Shown one piece after another: positions 6,939-15,283 of a stretch of 64,000 nt of DNA (position 1 is its first letter; each line of letters starts with the position of its first letter). A program made the position numbers and the translations under genes. The DNA is from Ignavibacteriales bacterium (GTDB lineage Bacteria; Bacteroidota; Ignavibacteria; UBA10030), in assembly GCA_026390575.1 (NCBI GenBank), contig JAPLFR010000016.1:660737-724736 (forward strand). Reading direction: 5' to 3'. Under the pieces are notes generated by a model. That model saw only the letters and a program-made list of their open reading frames with translations. It was not told where the DNA came from and ran no database searches.

Positions 6939-9344
6939 ATGAGTGATACCGCAAAGCCCAATCTGCATATTGAGACATTAGATCATATTCCAAACATTTT
7001 AACGGTTTTGCCGCTTCGGGACGTCGTATTGTTTCCGTATATGATATTTCCCGTTCTTGTTGGAAGAGAGTCATCGCTTCGTGCCGCGAACGAAGCATTG
7101 GAGAGGGGCAAGAATATTCTCCTTGTTGCTCAAAAAAATTCATCGGTTGATGAACCCACAGAAGAAGACGTCTATCGCGAAGGAACCGTAGCAAAGATAC
7201 TTCAAATGCTCAAATTGCCGAATGGCTTGATGAAAATCCTTGTTGACGGCATTGCGCAGGCAAACATCAAGAAATTTATTCCCAATTCTAATTTCCTTGA
7301 AGCAGAAATTATTGTGAATCGCCTCGATCCGCCGGCAGGGCGTGAAATTGACGCGCTTGTTCGGCATGCATCTGCCCTCTTCGCAGAGTATGTGAGACTC
7401 AATCGTAATATTCCGCCCGAAGTAATTATGGCGTACGACGGCATCAAAGAACCGCAGCGGAAGATGTATTACATTGCATCCAATCTTGTCCAAAGCGTGG
7501 ATGTGAAACAACGAATTTTGCAAACACCAGCGCTTCGTGATCAATTGTATGAGCTCTCAAAAATTCTCAGCACAGAAGTAGACATCCTGAAAATAGAACG
7601 AGACATTGATACCAAGGTGCAGGACAATATTCAAAAGTCGCAACGTAAGTTTTTCATTCAGGAACAGATCAGAATTCTTCAAGACGAGCTTGGTGATGAT
7701 GAAGCTTCGCCAGAAATGGTAAAACTCAAAGAACAACTTCTTGCGGCGAACATGCCGAAGGAGGCCAAAGAGAAGGCATTTGAGGAATTTAACAAACTGA
7801 AGAAAACTTCGCCGATGTCTCCTGAGTTTGGCGTAACACGAAACTATCTTGATTGGCTCATTGCGGTGCCATGGCAGAAGCGGACAAAAGATGATTTATT
7901 GATTGCGTATGTGAAGGAAATCCTCGATGCGGATCATTATGGATTGGACAAGCCGAAGGAGCGAATTCTCGAAAATATCGCTGTGCTGAATTTAGTGAAA
8001 GAAATGCGCGGACAAATTCTTTGCTTTGTCGGTCCACCTGGTGTGGGAAAAACATCCTTGGCAAAATCGATTGCGCGTGCGCTGGGCAGAAAGTTTGTAC
8101 GCATTTCGCTCGGCGGTATTCGCGACGAAGCAGAAATTCGAGGTCACAGACGCACGTACATCGGTTCGATGCCCGGCAAAATTATTCAATCGATGAAACG
8201 CGCTGGTGTTGTCAACCCCGTGTTGTTGATGGATGAAGTAGATAAGATGAGTATGGATTTTCGCGGGGATCCATCTGCAGCACTGTTAGAAGTGCTCGAT
8301 CCGGAACAGAACATTGCGTTTAATGATCATTACATTGAAGTCGATTATGATTTATCGAAAGTCATGTTCATCACAACGGCAAATGTTCGCTTTGCCATTC
8401 CAGCCCCTCTGCAAGATCGTATGGAAATTATTGAATTGCCGGGATACCTTGAGTACGAGAAAAAAGAAATTGCCAAACGTCATATTGTAGGCAAACAACT
8501 GAAAGCGCATGGCTTGAAAGCGGATGAAGTTCATTTCGAAGATGATGCAATCACAAAGATTATTCAAGAATATACACGTGAAGCCGGTGTAAGAAATCTA
8601 GAGCGTGAAATTGCATCTATCTGCCGTAAAGTAGCGAAGGAAATGGTGCTGAAGAAACAAACGAATGGAATACAGGAAAAGATAAAAAAGAAAACAAATA
8701 TTCTTGTGCTCTCAGAAAGTGTGGAAAAATATCTTGGTGTTCCAAAATTCCGCACAAAGCCAGCCGAATCACAGCCGCGTATTGGTTCTGTTACAGGCTT
8801 GGCGTGGACGAGCGTTGGCGGTGAGATTCTTAACGTTGATGCGACAATTATGCGCGGTACGGAGCGCCTGACACTTACCGGACAACTAGGCGATGTTATG
8901 AAAGAATCGGCGCAAGCAGCATTGAGCTACATACGCTCGAATGCGAAAAAGCTCGGTGTGAATCCGGAATTTAACAAGAATCGCGAAATTCATATTCATC
9001 TGCCGGAAGGAGCAATTCCTAAAGATGGTCCGTCGGCCGGTGTGACAATGGCTATGGCGATTATATCTGCGGCAAGCAATCGGCCTGCCTGCAACGATGT
9101 AGCGATGACAGGCGAGATTACATTGCGCGGCAACGTTCTCCCTATCGGCGGATTGAACGAGAAACTTCTTGCGGCACAACGCAGCGGTATCAAGACAGTA
9201 TTAATCCCTAAAGAAAACGTGAAAGACCTGACTGAAATTCCAGACAAAGTGAAAGAGGGATTAGCAATCATTCCGATTGAGACGATTGAAGAAGCGATGA
9301 AGTATGTCTTCTCAAGTAAAAAGTCAAAAATCATCAGGAAATAA
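6939..9344 (+). CDS. lon: ATP-dependent protease La (Lon)
   Basis: Lon is the cytoplasmic AAA+ protease that degrades misfolded and regulatory proteins. At 801 aa it has normal length. The N-terminal substrate-binding domain (PLRDVVLFPYMIFPV) comes first. The ATPase follows, with Walker A GPPGVGKTS near residue 364 and Walker B LLMDEVDK. The serine protease domain comes last, with catalytic Ser699 in PKDGPSAGVT and Lys742 in GGLNEKLL. The ATG has only a poor ribosome-binding site. The leader contains a strong promoter followed by a hairpin and U-tract, which suggests regulated expression. dnaX follows 77 bases later. Confidence 0.98.
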   Translation: MSDTAKPNLHIETLDHIPNILTVLPLRDVVLFPYMIFPVLVGRESSLRAANEALERGKNILLVAQKNSSVDEPTEEDVYREGTVAKILQMLKLPNGLMKILVDGIAQANIKKFIPNSNFLEAEIIVNRLDPPAGREIDALVRHASALFAEYVRLNRNIPPEVIMAYDGIKEPQRKMYYIASNLVQSVDVKQRILQTPALRDQLYELSKILSTEVDILKIERDIDTKVQDNIQKSQRKFFIQEQIRILQDELGDDEASPEMVKLKEQLLAANMPKEAKEKAFEEFNKLKKTSPMSPEFGVTRNYLDWLIAVPWQKRTKDDLLIAYVKEILDADHYGLDKPKERILENIAVLNLVKEMRGQILCFVGPPGVGKTSLAKSIARALGRKFVRISLGGIRDEAEIRGHRRTYIGSMPGKIIQSMKRAGVVNPVLLMDEVDKMSMDFRGDPSAALLEVLDPEQNIAFNDHYIEVDYDLSKVMFITTANVRFAIPAPLQDRMEIIELPGYLEYEKKEIAKRHIVGKQLKAHGLKADEVHFEDDAITKIIQEYTREAGVRNLEREIASICRKVAKEMVLKKQTNGIQEKIKKKTNILVLSESVEKYLGVPKFRTKPAESQPRIGSVTGLAWTSVGGEILNVDATIMRGTERLTLTGQLGDVMKESAQAALSYIRSNAKKLGVNPEFNKNREIHIHLPEGAIPKDGPSAGVTMAMAIISAASNRPACNDVAMTGEITLRGNVLPIGGLNEKLLAAQRSGIKTVLIPKENVKDLTEIPDKVKEGLAIIPIETIEEAMKYVFSSKKSKIIRK

Positions 9345-9421
9345 TGCGGACAAAGATTATTCTGGATTTTATGTACTGAATTCTGTATCCTTGAATGAAT
9401 AATATTCCACTGTGAGATGAA

Positions 9422-11206
9422 ATGAGTTATCAAGTAACAGCGCGTAAATGGCGGCCGATGATCTTCGACGATGTCGTTGGTCAAAGCCATGTGACAAATA
9501 CTCTTCGCAATGCGATTGCATCTCACCGCGTTGCGCATGCATATATTTTCAGCGGTACGCGCGGATGCGGAAAAACAACAACAGCCCGTATTCTTGCACG
9601 TTCACTCAACTGTCTCTCCCCTGTTCACCAAAATCCTGATAATACATGTGAAGTCTGCAAGGAAATCATCGACGGACGTGGTCTTGACGTCATTGAGATT
9701 GATGGTGCTTCCAACCGAGGCGTGGAAGAAATCCGAAACCTGCGTGATTCTGTCCGGTATACGCCAACCCGCGGTACATATAAAATCTATATCATCGATG
9801 AAGTACACATGCTGACGAAAGAAGCGTTCAACGCGCTCCTGAAAACGCTGGAAGAACCTCCACCACACGTTGTTTTTATATTTGCTACGACCGAAGTGCA
9901 CAAAGTGCCGATGACGATTCTTTCCCGGTGTCAGCGGTTCGATTTCCGGCGAATTGCCACCGAAGAAATTGTTACGACACTTACAACAATCGCGCATGCA
10001 GAAAATATAACCATCGAAAATGATGCATTAATGGTAATAGCCAAACGTGCCGATGGATCTCTCCGGGATGCACAGAGTATTTTCGACCAAGTACGGTCGT
10101 TCTGCGGCAGTGAGATTAAAACGGCAGAACTGCTCAAGGCGTTCAATGTGGTCGACCAGGAAATTTATTTTCGTGTGTCCGATTTTCTGAAAAGCCACAA
10201 CACACAAAGTGCTATACAGTTGGTTGATGAAGTTATAAAAAGCGGTTATGATTTACGTGAGTTTGTCGGTGGATTAACGGAACATCTTCGCAATTTGCTC
10301 ATTGTGCGCTCCACTGAATCGACTCAGCTCATCGAAGTATCTGAAAATTATAAGAAGCGGTATGAAAAGGAAGCGAGTCAATTCACAGAGCAAGATATCT
10401 TGCGCTATATTAAGCAAACGAACGAATTAGATCAAGCGCTTCGATGGGCAGCACAGCCGCGGTATCGACTTGAAGCTGGACTCATACAAATGGCGAAGAT
10501 GGAAAATTCTGTGCAGATTGGAGAATTGCTTCAACAAATCGAGTTGCTTAAAAAAAAAATAAGCAGTAGCAGCAGTATCAATGTAGCTCCATCGTCTCCA
10601 GACTCCATGCGATACAGTACGCCACCCTCTTCCGATCTAAGAGTTGTTGGCGAGGTTGGTGCGGGATACTTAAAAAGTAAATCTGCAATAAGTTATTCAT
10701 CACTTATTGGTACGGATCTTACAAAGCTAACCGAAGTATCAAAACCTCTTGAAGTGCAGCATTCCATTCAAAGAGTTGCCGAACCGCCAGCAATTATTCA
10801 ATCAGCTTCTGCCGACGAGATAACAGAGCAATGGTCCACGTTCGTTAGTAATGTTTCAAAATCACATATTGCTGTCGGTACGTCATTAACGGAAACGAGT
10901 ATTCTGGATGTTCATAACGGTATGGTGCGTATTTCTTGTCCGGACGACTATCATGTTTCAACACTGAAACGGAATAGAGATTTTCTGGCGAACGTTCTTC
11001 ATCAAGTGATTGGCAAACAGGTTGCAATAGAACCGGTTCTCCGTTCCGATGCAACTATACCGGTAAAAGCGATCTACACAACACCAACCGTATCTGGAGA
11101 TATAAAGAATCTGGATGCGGGAGCTATGCAAAAGTCCCCGCATATAAACGAACATCCAATGCTCACCTTACTCAAACGCGAGTTGGGAGCAGAACGTATT
11201 GAATAG
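9422..11206 (+). CDS. dnaX: DNA polymerase III subunit gamma/tau
   Basis: DnaX is the clamp-loader ATPase and, as full-length tau, links the clamp loader to the polymerase and helicase. The 594-aa product has Walker A GTRGCGKT at residues 45-52 (same numbering as E. coli), a zinc site with C..CEVCKEI, the DEVHMLTKEAFNALLKTLEE block and sensor residues. Residues 377-379 are Lys-Lys-Lys, encoded in a run of ten A (10550-10559). Both other frames stop at once after it, so slippage would yield a gamma-like protein of about 380 residues lacking the C-terminal tau region. The linker after it is Ser/Pro-rich and low in complexity. Confidence 0.97.
   Translation: MSYQVTARKWRPMIFDDVVGQSHVTNTLRNAIASHRVAHAYIFSGTRGCGKTTTARILARSLNCLSPVHQNPDNTCEVCKEIIDGRGLDVIEIDGASNRGVEEIRNLRDSVRYTPTRGTYKIYIIDEVHMLTKEAFNALLKTLEEPPPHVVFIFATTEVHKVPMTILSRCQRFDFRRIATEEIVTTLTTIAHAENITIENDALMVIAKRADGSLRDAQSIFDQVRSFCGSEIKTAELLKAFNVVDQEIYFRVSDFLKSHNTQSAIQLVDEVIKSGYDLREFVGGLTEHLRNLLIVRSTESTQLIEVSENYKKRYEKEASQFTEQDILRYIKQTNELDQALRWAAQPRYRLEAGLIQMAKMENSVQIGELLQQIELLKKKISSSSSINVAPSSPDSMRYSTPPSSDLRVVGEVGAGYLKSKSAISYSSLIGTDLTKLTEVSKPLEVQHSIQRVAEPPAIIQSASADEITEQWSTFVSNVSKSHIAVGTSLTETSILDVHNGMVRISCPDDYHVSTLKRNRDFLANVLHQVIGKQVAIEPVLRSDATIPVKAIYTTPTVSGDIKNLDAGAMQKSPHINEHPMLTLLKRELGAERIE
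10550..10569 (+). promoter_or_regulatory. Probable slippage/frameshift site in dnaX
   Basis: Ten consecutive A (10550-10559) start on a codon boundary. In the +1 frame TAA occurs immediately (10560-10562); in the -1 frame TAG follows at 10567-10569. Slippage of polymerase or ribosome in either direction would therefore truncate tau to a gamma-like protein ending just after the ATPase and collar domains. Thermus dnaX uses a comparable A-run and E. coli uses A AAA AAG. A GGAG lies 27 bases upstream; no clear downstream stem is visible. Confidence 0.65.
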
Positions 11207-11207
11207 C

Positions 11208-11236
11208 TTGATTCTCTTCATGGAATCTTCTACCTT
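11208..11236 (+). promoter_or_regulatory. Candidate promoter for the PorV-like gene
   Basis: TTGATT (11208-11213) and TACCTT (11231-11236) are spaced by 17 nt. The -35 equals that found before pta and the DUF177 gene; the -10 differs from TATATT at two positions. It overlaps the dnaX end (11206) by position only. Transcription from it would give a leader of about 170 bases before the ATG at 11413. Confidence 0.35.
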
Positions 11237-11358
11237 ATAACAGAACGAAAGGAATACGCATATAGACAATTGTGAGAGAGTTGTGCTGTGCTGTTGTTGT
11301 GCATCGTAACTTATCTCGAACGTTGTCATCGACCAAATCACGCAACGATAGAGAAAGA

Positions 11359-11400
11359 GTTTGGTCATCAAACCCCGGCGCACATTGTCGGGTTTTTTGT
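11359..11400 (+). terminator. Terminator with an overlapping alternative hairpin before the PorV-like gene
   Basis: AACCC (11371-11375) pairs with GGGTT (11390-11394), extended by one G-C pair across a bulge, and runs into TTTTTT-GT, as in an intrinsic terminator. A second hairpin, GTTTG (11359-11363) with CAAAC (11369-11373), uses three of the same bases, so the two cannot form together. The terminator ends 12 bases before the start codon of the next gene. It either ends dnaX transcription or forms an attenuator. Confidence 0.55.
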
Positions 11401-11412
11401 CTTAGGTGGAAT

Positions 11413-12429
11413 ATGAAGAATCTAAAGGTACTTCTACTCGTGATGCTTATTGGACAATGCGCATTGTCTCAGCATATTGCAAAATATGCAGGAGAGTTTC
11501 TTTCCATTGGTGTTGGTGGCCGCGCCTTGGGGCTTGGTGGTGCGTATGCAGCGCTCGCGAATGATGCTTCGGCCGGCTATTGGAATCCGGCAGCACTTGC
11601 ACGCATCGATTATCCCGAGGTGATGCTCATGCACGAGGAAGGGTTCGGCAGTTTGCTGAACTATGATTTCGTTGCCGCGGCAATTCCTTATAGTACAAAT
11701 GCAACACTTGGTGTAAGTGTGATGCGTCTTGGTGTAGATGGCATCCCCGATACACGCAACGCTTGGGAAGATAGAAATAATAATGGTCTTTTTGATAGCG
11801 GCGATTATATCAATCCAGATAAAATTTCGTATTTCAATTCAGCCGATTGGGCAATATTCTTTTCCTATGCACAACGTACTTCTTCAAGTTTAATGTTTGG
11901 TCTCAATCTCAAAGTGCTTCGGCGTAATTTGGCAGAATATTCCGCAACAGGTATCGGCTTTGATATTGGAATGCTCTACTCTCCAGCGAATAATTGGTAC
12001 GTTGCGGTAAATGCACAGGACATTACGACAACACTGGTCGCATGGTCCACCGGTACAAACGAATTAATCTCGCCAACATTAAAAGTAGGAACTGCATATT
12101 TTATAGATCTTTTTGGCGGACGATTTGCACCAACTGCAGACATCGACGTTCGGTTAGAAAATCGTCAATTCGCTTCTATAGCCCATCTCGGCCCTGTTAG
12201 TTTTGATCCACACCTGGGCCTTGAATTCGATTTCAAAAAATCTATTGCACTGCGTGTTGGGTACAATGATGTAAAGCAAATGACGCTTGGCGCTGGAATT
12301 CATCTGCGTAAGCTCGATATCGATTACTCATTTGCTCGATTCGACAAAGAGAATGACCTTGGAGATACACATCGAATTTCGCTGCGCTTGATATTTCAAG
12401 AAGAACGTCTCACAAGAGCGAAAGAGTAA
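11413..12429 (+). CDS. PorV/PorQ-like outer-membrane beta-barrel protein
   Basis: The 338-aa product begins with a signal peptide (MKNLKVLLLVMLIGQCALSQ). It continues with the family hallmark FLSIGVGGRALGLGGAYAAL then DASAGYWNPAALARI, as in PorV/PorQ and the UPF0164/FadL-like barrels of Bacteroidota. Alternating amphipathic strands run to the C-terminus, which ends in a typical barrel strand (HRISLRLIF). PorV shuttles type IX cargo and PorQ is an outer-membrane partner; which role applies here is not clear. The ATG at 11413 has an AGGTGGA ribosome-binding site and starts exactly at the signal peptide. A GTG start 47 codons upstream would cross the terminator and is unlikely. Confidence 0.85.
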   Translation: MKNLKVLLLVMLIGQCALSQHIAKYAGEFLSIGVGGRALGLGGAYAALANDASAGYWNPAALARIDYPEVMLMHEEGFGSLLNYDFVAAAIPYSTNATLGVSVMRLGVDGIPDTRNAWEDRNNNGLFDSGDYINPDKISYFNSADWAIFFSYAQRTSSSLMFGLNLKVLRRNLAEYSATGIGFDIGMLYSPANNWYVAVNAQDITTTLVAWSTGTNELISPTLKVGTAYFIDLFGGRFAPTADIDVRLENRQFASIAHLGPVSFDPHLGLEFDFKKSIALRVGYNDVKQMTLGAGIHLRKLDIDYSFARFDKENDLGDTHRISLRLIFQEERLTRAKE

Positions 12430-12433
12430 TTGC

Positions 12434-12520
12434 ATGGATTCAACACAACGCGCGTGGACCCGCTTGACGCAAGGTGTATTTGGCGGTAATCCTGAGAGAA
12501 AATACTTGCAAGATTTTTAA
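12434..12520 (+). CDS. Possible 28-codon small ORF
   Basis: An ATG at 12434, five bases after the stop of the PorV-like gene, opens a frame of 28 codons ending in TAA. No convincing ribosome-binding site precedes it other than the tail of the previous gene, so it would depend on translational coupling. The peptide has no signal, membrane segment or motif that I recognise. It may be a chance frame or a gene remnant. Confidence 0.18.
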   Translation: MDSTQRAWTRLTQGVFGGNPERKYLQDF

Positions 12521-12653
12521 CGATTAGCAAGGATTGAATAGAAACGACCACGCGACACAGAACCCCATCCATCAAAAAATACCTCTGATGAGTTTTGAAT
12601 GCTTCTTTCGCTCCAGGTATGACGTGTGCGCTTCACTAATGGAAGCGTGTTCG

Positions 12654-13634
12654 TTAGACGGCTCCCGCTACAGAATTAATCGCAACCATCGTCACAATGT
12701 CGCTCACACTGCATCCGCGCGACAAATCGTAGCAAGGCCTCTTTAAACCTTGAATAATCGGGCCAAAAGCTTCAGCCCCGGCTAACCGCTGTGTCAGCTT
12801 GTAGCTGATATTTCCGGCATCTAAATTTGGAAAAATAAAAACATTAGCTGAGCCTGCGACCGGACTACCCGGAGCTTTCTTTGCACTCACAGATGGAACA
12901 ATAGCAGCATCAAACTGCAATTCTCCATCGACGATGAGGGTGGGCTGTTTCATTTTTACGATAGAGGTTGCCTTCTGTACTTTTTCTACGGAAGGATGTG
13001 AAGCACTTCCTTTTGTTGAAAATGAAAGCATCGCAACACGCGGTTCTTCGCCTGTCAACTTGCGATGATTCGCTGCTGTGGAAATTGCGATATCTGCAAG
13101 TTGTTCTGCTGTTGGATCCGGCACGACTCCGCAATCGGCATATGAATAACTTATATGCGGGAAAACCATCAAGAAGAAACTCGATGCAACTGCAATCCCA
13201 ACAGGCATTCCGACTATTTGAATTCCCGCACGAATCACATCGCTTGTGGTCGAAAGCGATCCGGCGACACTCCCATCCGCCATTTCTTCTCGAACCATCA
13301 TCGCACCAAAGAAAAGCGGATGTTTCATAGTCTGCTGTGCTTGTTCAAACTGTATTCCCTTCGCTTTGCGAAGATTGAAAAAAATATGAGTGAAGTCGGT
13401 AAGTTTCTCTGATTTTTCAGGATCAACAATACGTATTTTCTCCAAACCGACACCAAGTTGCTGTGCCTTGGCGCGAATTGCTTCTTCGTTGCCGATGAGA
13501 GAAATATTTGCAATCTGTTCATCTAAAATGATACGTGCCGCTTGAATTGCGCGTTCATCCATTGCATCGGGGAGGACAATATGTTTCTTGAGCTGTTTTG
13601 CTTTTGCTCTAATCTCTTCAATAATTTTTGCCAT
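12654..13634 (-). CDS. pta: Phosphate acetyltransferase (PTA/PTB family)
   Basis: This enzyme interconverts acetyl-CoA and acetyl phosphate and, with acetate kinase, links central carbon flux to acetate and ATP. The 326-aa length fits the short single-domain Pta. Typical segments include ILDEQIANISLIGNEEAI, GSLSTTSDVIRAGIQIVG, the VVPDPTAEQLADIAISTA block and MLSFSTKGSASHPSVEKV. The ATG at 13634 is preferred over a start 27 bases upstream because AGAAGG lies at ideal distance from it. No ackA is adjacent. It is transcribed away from miaB, and a good promoter lies at 13727-13755. Confidence 0.93.
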   Translation of the reverse strand: MAKIIEEIRAKAKQLKKHIVLPDAMDERAIQAARIILDEQIANISLIGNEEAIRAKAQQLGVGLEKIRIVDPEKSEKLTDFTHIFFNLRKAKGIQFEQAQQTMKHPLFFGAMMVREEMADGSVAGSLSTTSDVIRAGIQIVGMPVGIAVASSFFLMVFPHISYSYADCGVVPDPTAEQLADIAISTAANHRKLTGEEPRVAMLSFSTKGSASHPSVEKVQKATSIVKMKQPTLIVDGELQFDAAIVPSVSAKKAPGSPVAGSANVFIFPNLDAGNISYKLTQRLAGAEAFGPIIQGLKRPCYDLSRGCSVSDIVTMVAINSVAGAV

Positions 13635-13726
13635 ATAATGCCTTCTTATTTGTTTCTTCAAGTTATGGATTCTAAGAATATTTCACGATAAGCTGATTTT
13701 CAATTTACGCTTATTCGATCTCTTTC

Positions 13727-13755
13727 AATATACGACAGCATTTGTGTTCAATCAA
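13727..13755 (-). promoter_or_regulatory. Sigma70-type promoter for pta
   Basis: On the minus strand TTGATT (13755-13750) and TATATT (13732-13727) are separated by 17 nt. This would start transcription near 13720, about 86 bases before the pta ATG. Confidence 0.6.
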
Positions 13756-13841
13756 TCCCCAAAAACTCACAAAAAGGAGTACGCAACCTGCCGATTTGGC
13801 AATAGGATAAGAGGTTAAGATTGAAAACATCAACAATCTCT

Positions 13842-13861
13842 TTAAGATTAATTAACCTTAA
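13842..13861. promoter_or_regulatory. 20-bp near-palindrome upstream of miaB
   Basis: TTAAGATTAATTAACCTTAA is an inverted repeat with one mismatched pair. It lies 65 bases before the miaB start and 13 bases upstream of a weak promoter candidate (TTGTTG at 13875, 17 nt, CATTAT at 13898). It could be an operator for a dimeric regulator or an AT-rich upstream element; its role is not known. Confidence 0.35.
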
Positions 13862-13926
13862 TGATGTGGGTGATTTGTTGTGTGTCTGCCATTGTTTCAT
13901 TATCATGATTCACTAAAAAGAAAGAA

Positions 13927-15279
13927 ATGCAAACGAATCGCAGTGTTTATATTGAAACGTACGGCTGCCAAATGAACATGGCGGACACAGAAATTGTCCT
14001 TAGCATTATGCGCGAAGCCGGTTTTACATGTACTGAAACACTCTCGAGCGCTGATATTGTGTTGATAAACACATGTGCCGTACGCGATAACGCCGAACAG
14101 CGAATCATCGGTCGGCTGGGTGATTTCAATCATTATAAAAAAGCAAATCCGAACGTTATAGTAGGTGTTCTAGGATGCATGGCAGAGCGTGTTCGAGATG
14201 AGTTGATGGAGTTAGGAGATTTTGTTGATCTCGTTATTGGACCAGATGAATACCGCAAGCTGCCCGCACTTATCGAGGCGGCGGATAGCGGTGAAAAAGG
14301 CATTGCCGTAAAACTTTCCCGCGTAGAAAAGTACGACGACATTGTTCCATTCCGCACCGATGGATTAAGTGCATGGATTTCCATTATGCGCGGTTGCGAT
14401 AAATTTTGCACGTACTGTGTTGTGCCGTTCACACGCGGCCGCGAGCGAAGCCGTTCGTTGGCATCTATTATTTCAGAAATGGAAGATCTTTCACGCCGTG
14501 GTTTTAAGGAAGCAACATTGCTTGGTCAGAATGTGAACTCGTACAGCGATGGTGCATTCGACTTCGCAGATTTACTCGTCATGGTTGCCGATGTCGATAA
14601 AAAAATGCGTATAAGATTTATGACTTCCCATCCGCAAGATATGTCGGATAAGCTGATTGATGCTATTGCATCACGGGATAACATTTGTCATTATATTCAC
14701 CTGCCGGTGCAATCCGGTTCAAATAGAATTTTAGAATTGATGAACCGAACGTATACAAGAGATCAGTATTTTAACCTCGTCTGTAAAATTAAAAAAATTA
14801 TTCCTGATGTAAGCCTCTCCACCGATATCATTTCAGGCTTTCCGACCGAGACAGAAGACGATCACAAGAAAACGTTAGAATTATTGCATGAAGTAGAATT
14901 TGACGGCGCTTACACATTCAAGTATTCTCCGCGAGAGCATACGAAAGCATGGCACATGGGTGATGATGTACCTGAAGAAACAAAGAACCGCCGGCTCAGT
15001 GAAATTATTGATCTTCAGCGCACTATTTCACTTCGACGAAACAAAACTATGATTGGTGATACTGTAGAAGTTCTTGTCGAAGGATTGAGCAAGAAATCCG
15101 TTCATGAATTTTGCGGCAGAACCGATACAAATAAAATGGTAGTCTTTCCAAAAAATGGTGATGCTATTGGTGATTACATTGGTATTCGTATCGAACGAGC
15201 CAATTCCGCAACATTGTTTGGTACAAAGACCGGACACCAGCTTCCCCAGTTTGTTATACTCACGACACAGGAAGGGTAA
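13927..15279 (+). CDS. miaB: tRNA-2-methylthio-N6-dimethylallyladenosine synthase MiaB
   Basis: MiaB is a radical-SAM enzyme that adds a methylthio group to i6A37 of tRNAs. The 450-aa protein has the N-terminal UPF0004 domain with its cluster cysteines (ETYGCQMN, INTCAVR, LGCMAER). The radical-SAM motif follows in GCDKFCTYCVVPFTRG near residue 158, then a C-terminal TRAM domain from about residue 375. The ATG has a modest AAGAAAG ribosome-binding site. The next gene starts 4 bases after its stop, so it may head the SPOR-sigma54-lptE group. Confidence 0.97.
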   Translation: MQTNRSVYIETYGCQMNMADTEIVLSIMREAGFTCTETLSSADIVLINTCAVRDNAEQRIIGRLGDFNHYKKANPNVIVGVLGCMAERVRDELMELGDFVDLVIGPDEYRKLPALIEAADSGEKGIAVKLSRVEKYDDIVPFRTDGLSAWISIMRGCDKFCTYCVVPFTRGRERSRSLASIISEMEDLSRRGFKEATLLGQNVNSYSDGAFDFADLLVMVADVDKKMRIRFMTSHPQDMSDKLIDAIASRDNICHYIHLPVQSGSNRILELMNRTYTRDQYFNLVCKIKKIIPDVSLSTDIISGFPTETEDDHKKTLELLHEVEFDGAYTFKYSPREHTKAWHMGDDVPEETKNRRLSEIIDLQRTISLRRNKTMIGDTVEVLVEGLSKKSVHEFCGRTDTNKMVVFPKNGDAIGDYIGIRIERANSATLFGTKTGHQLPQFVILTTQEG

Positions 15280-15283
15280 AGCC

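Noticed and set aside
11272-11412. Longer PorV-like gene starting at GTG 11272
   Set aside because: The extra 47 residues do not look like secreted protein, they cross the terminator hairpin, and the signal peptide with its ribosome-binding site starts at 11413.
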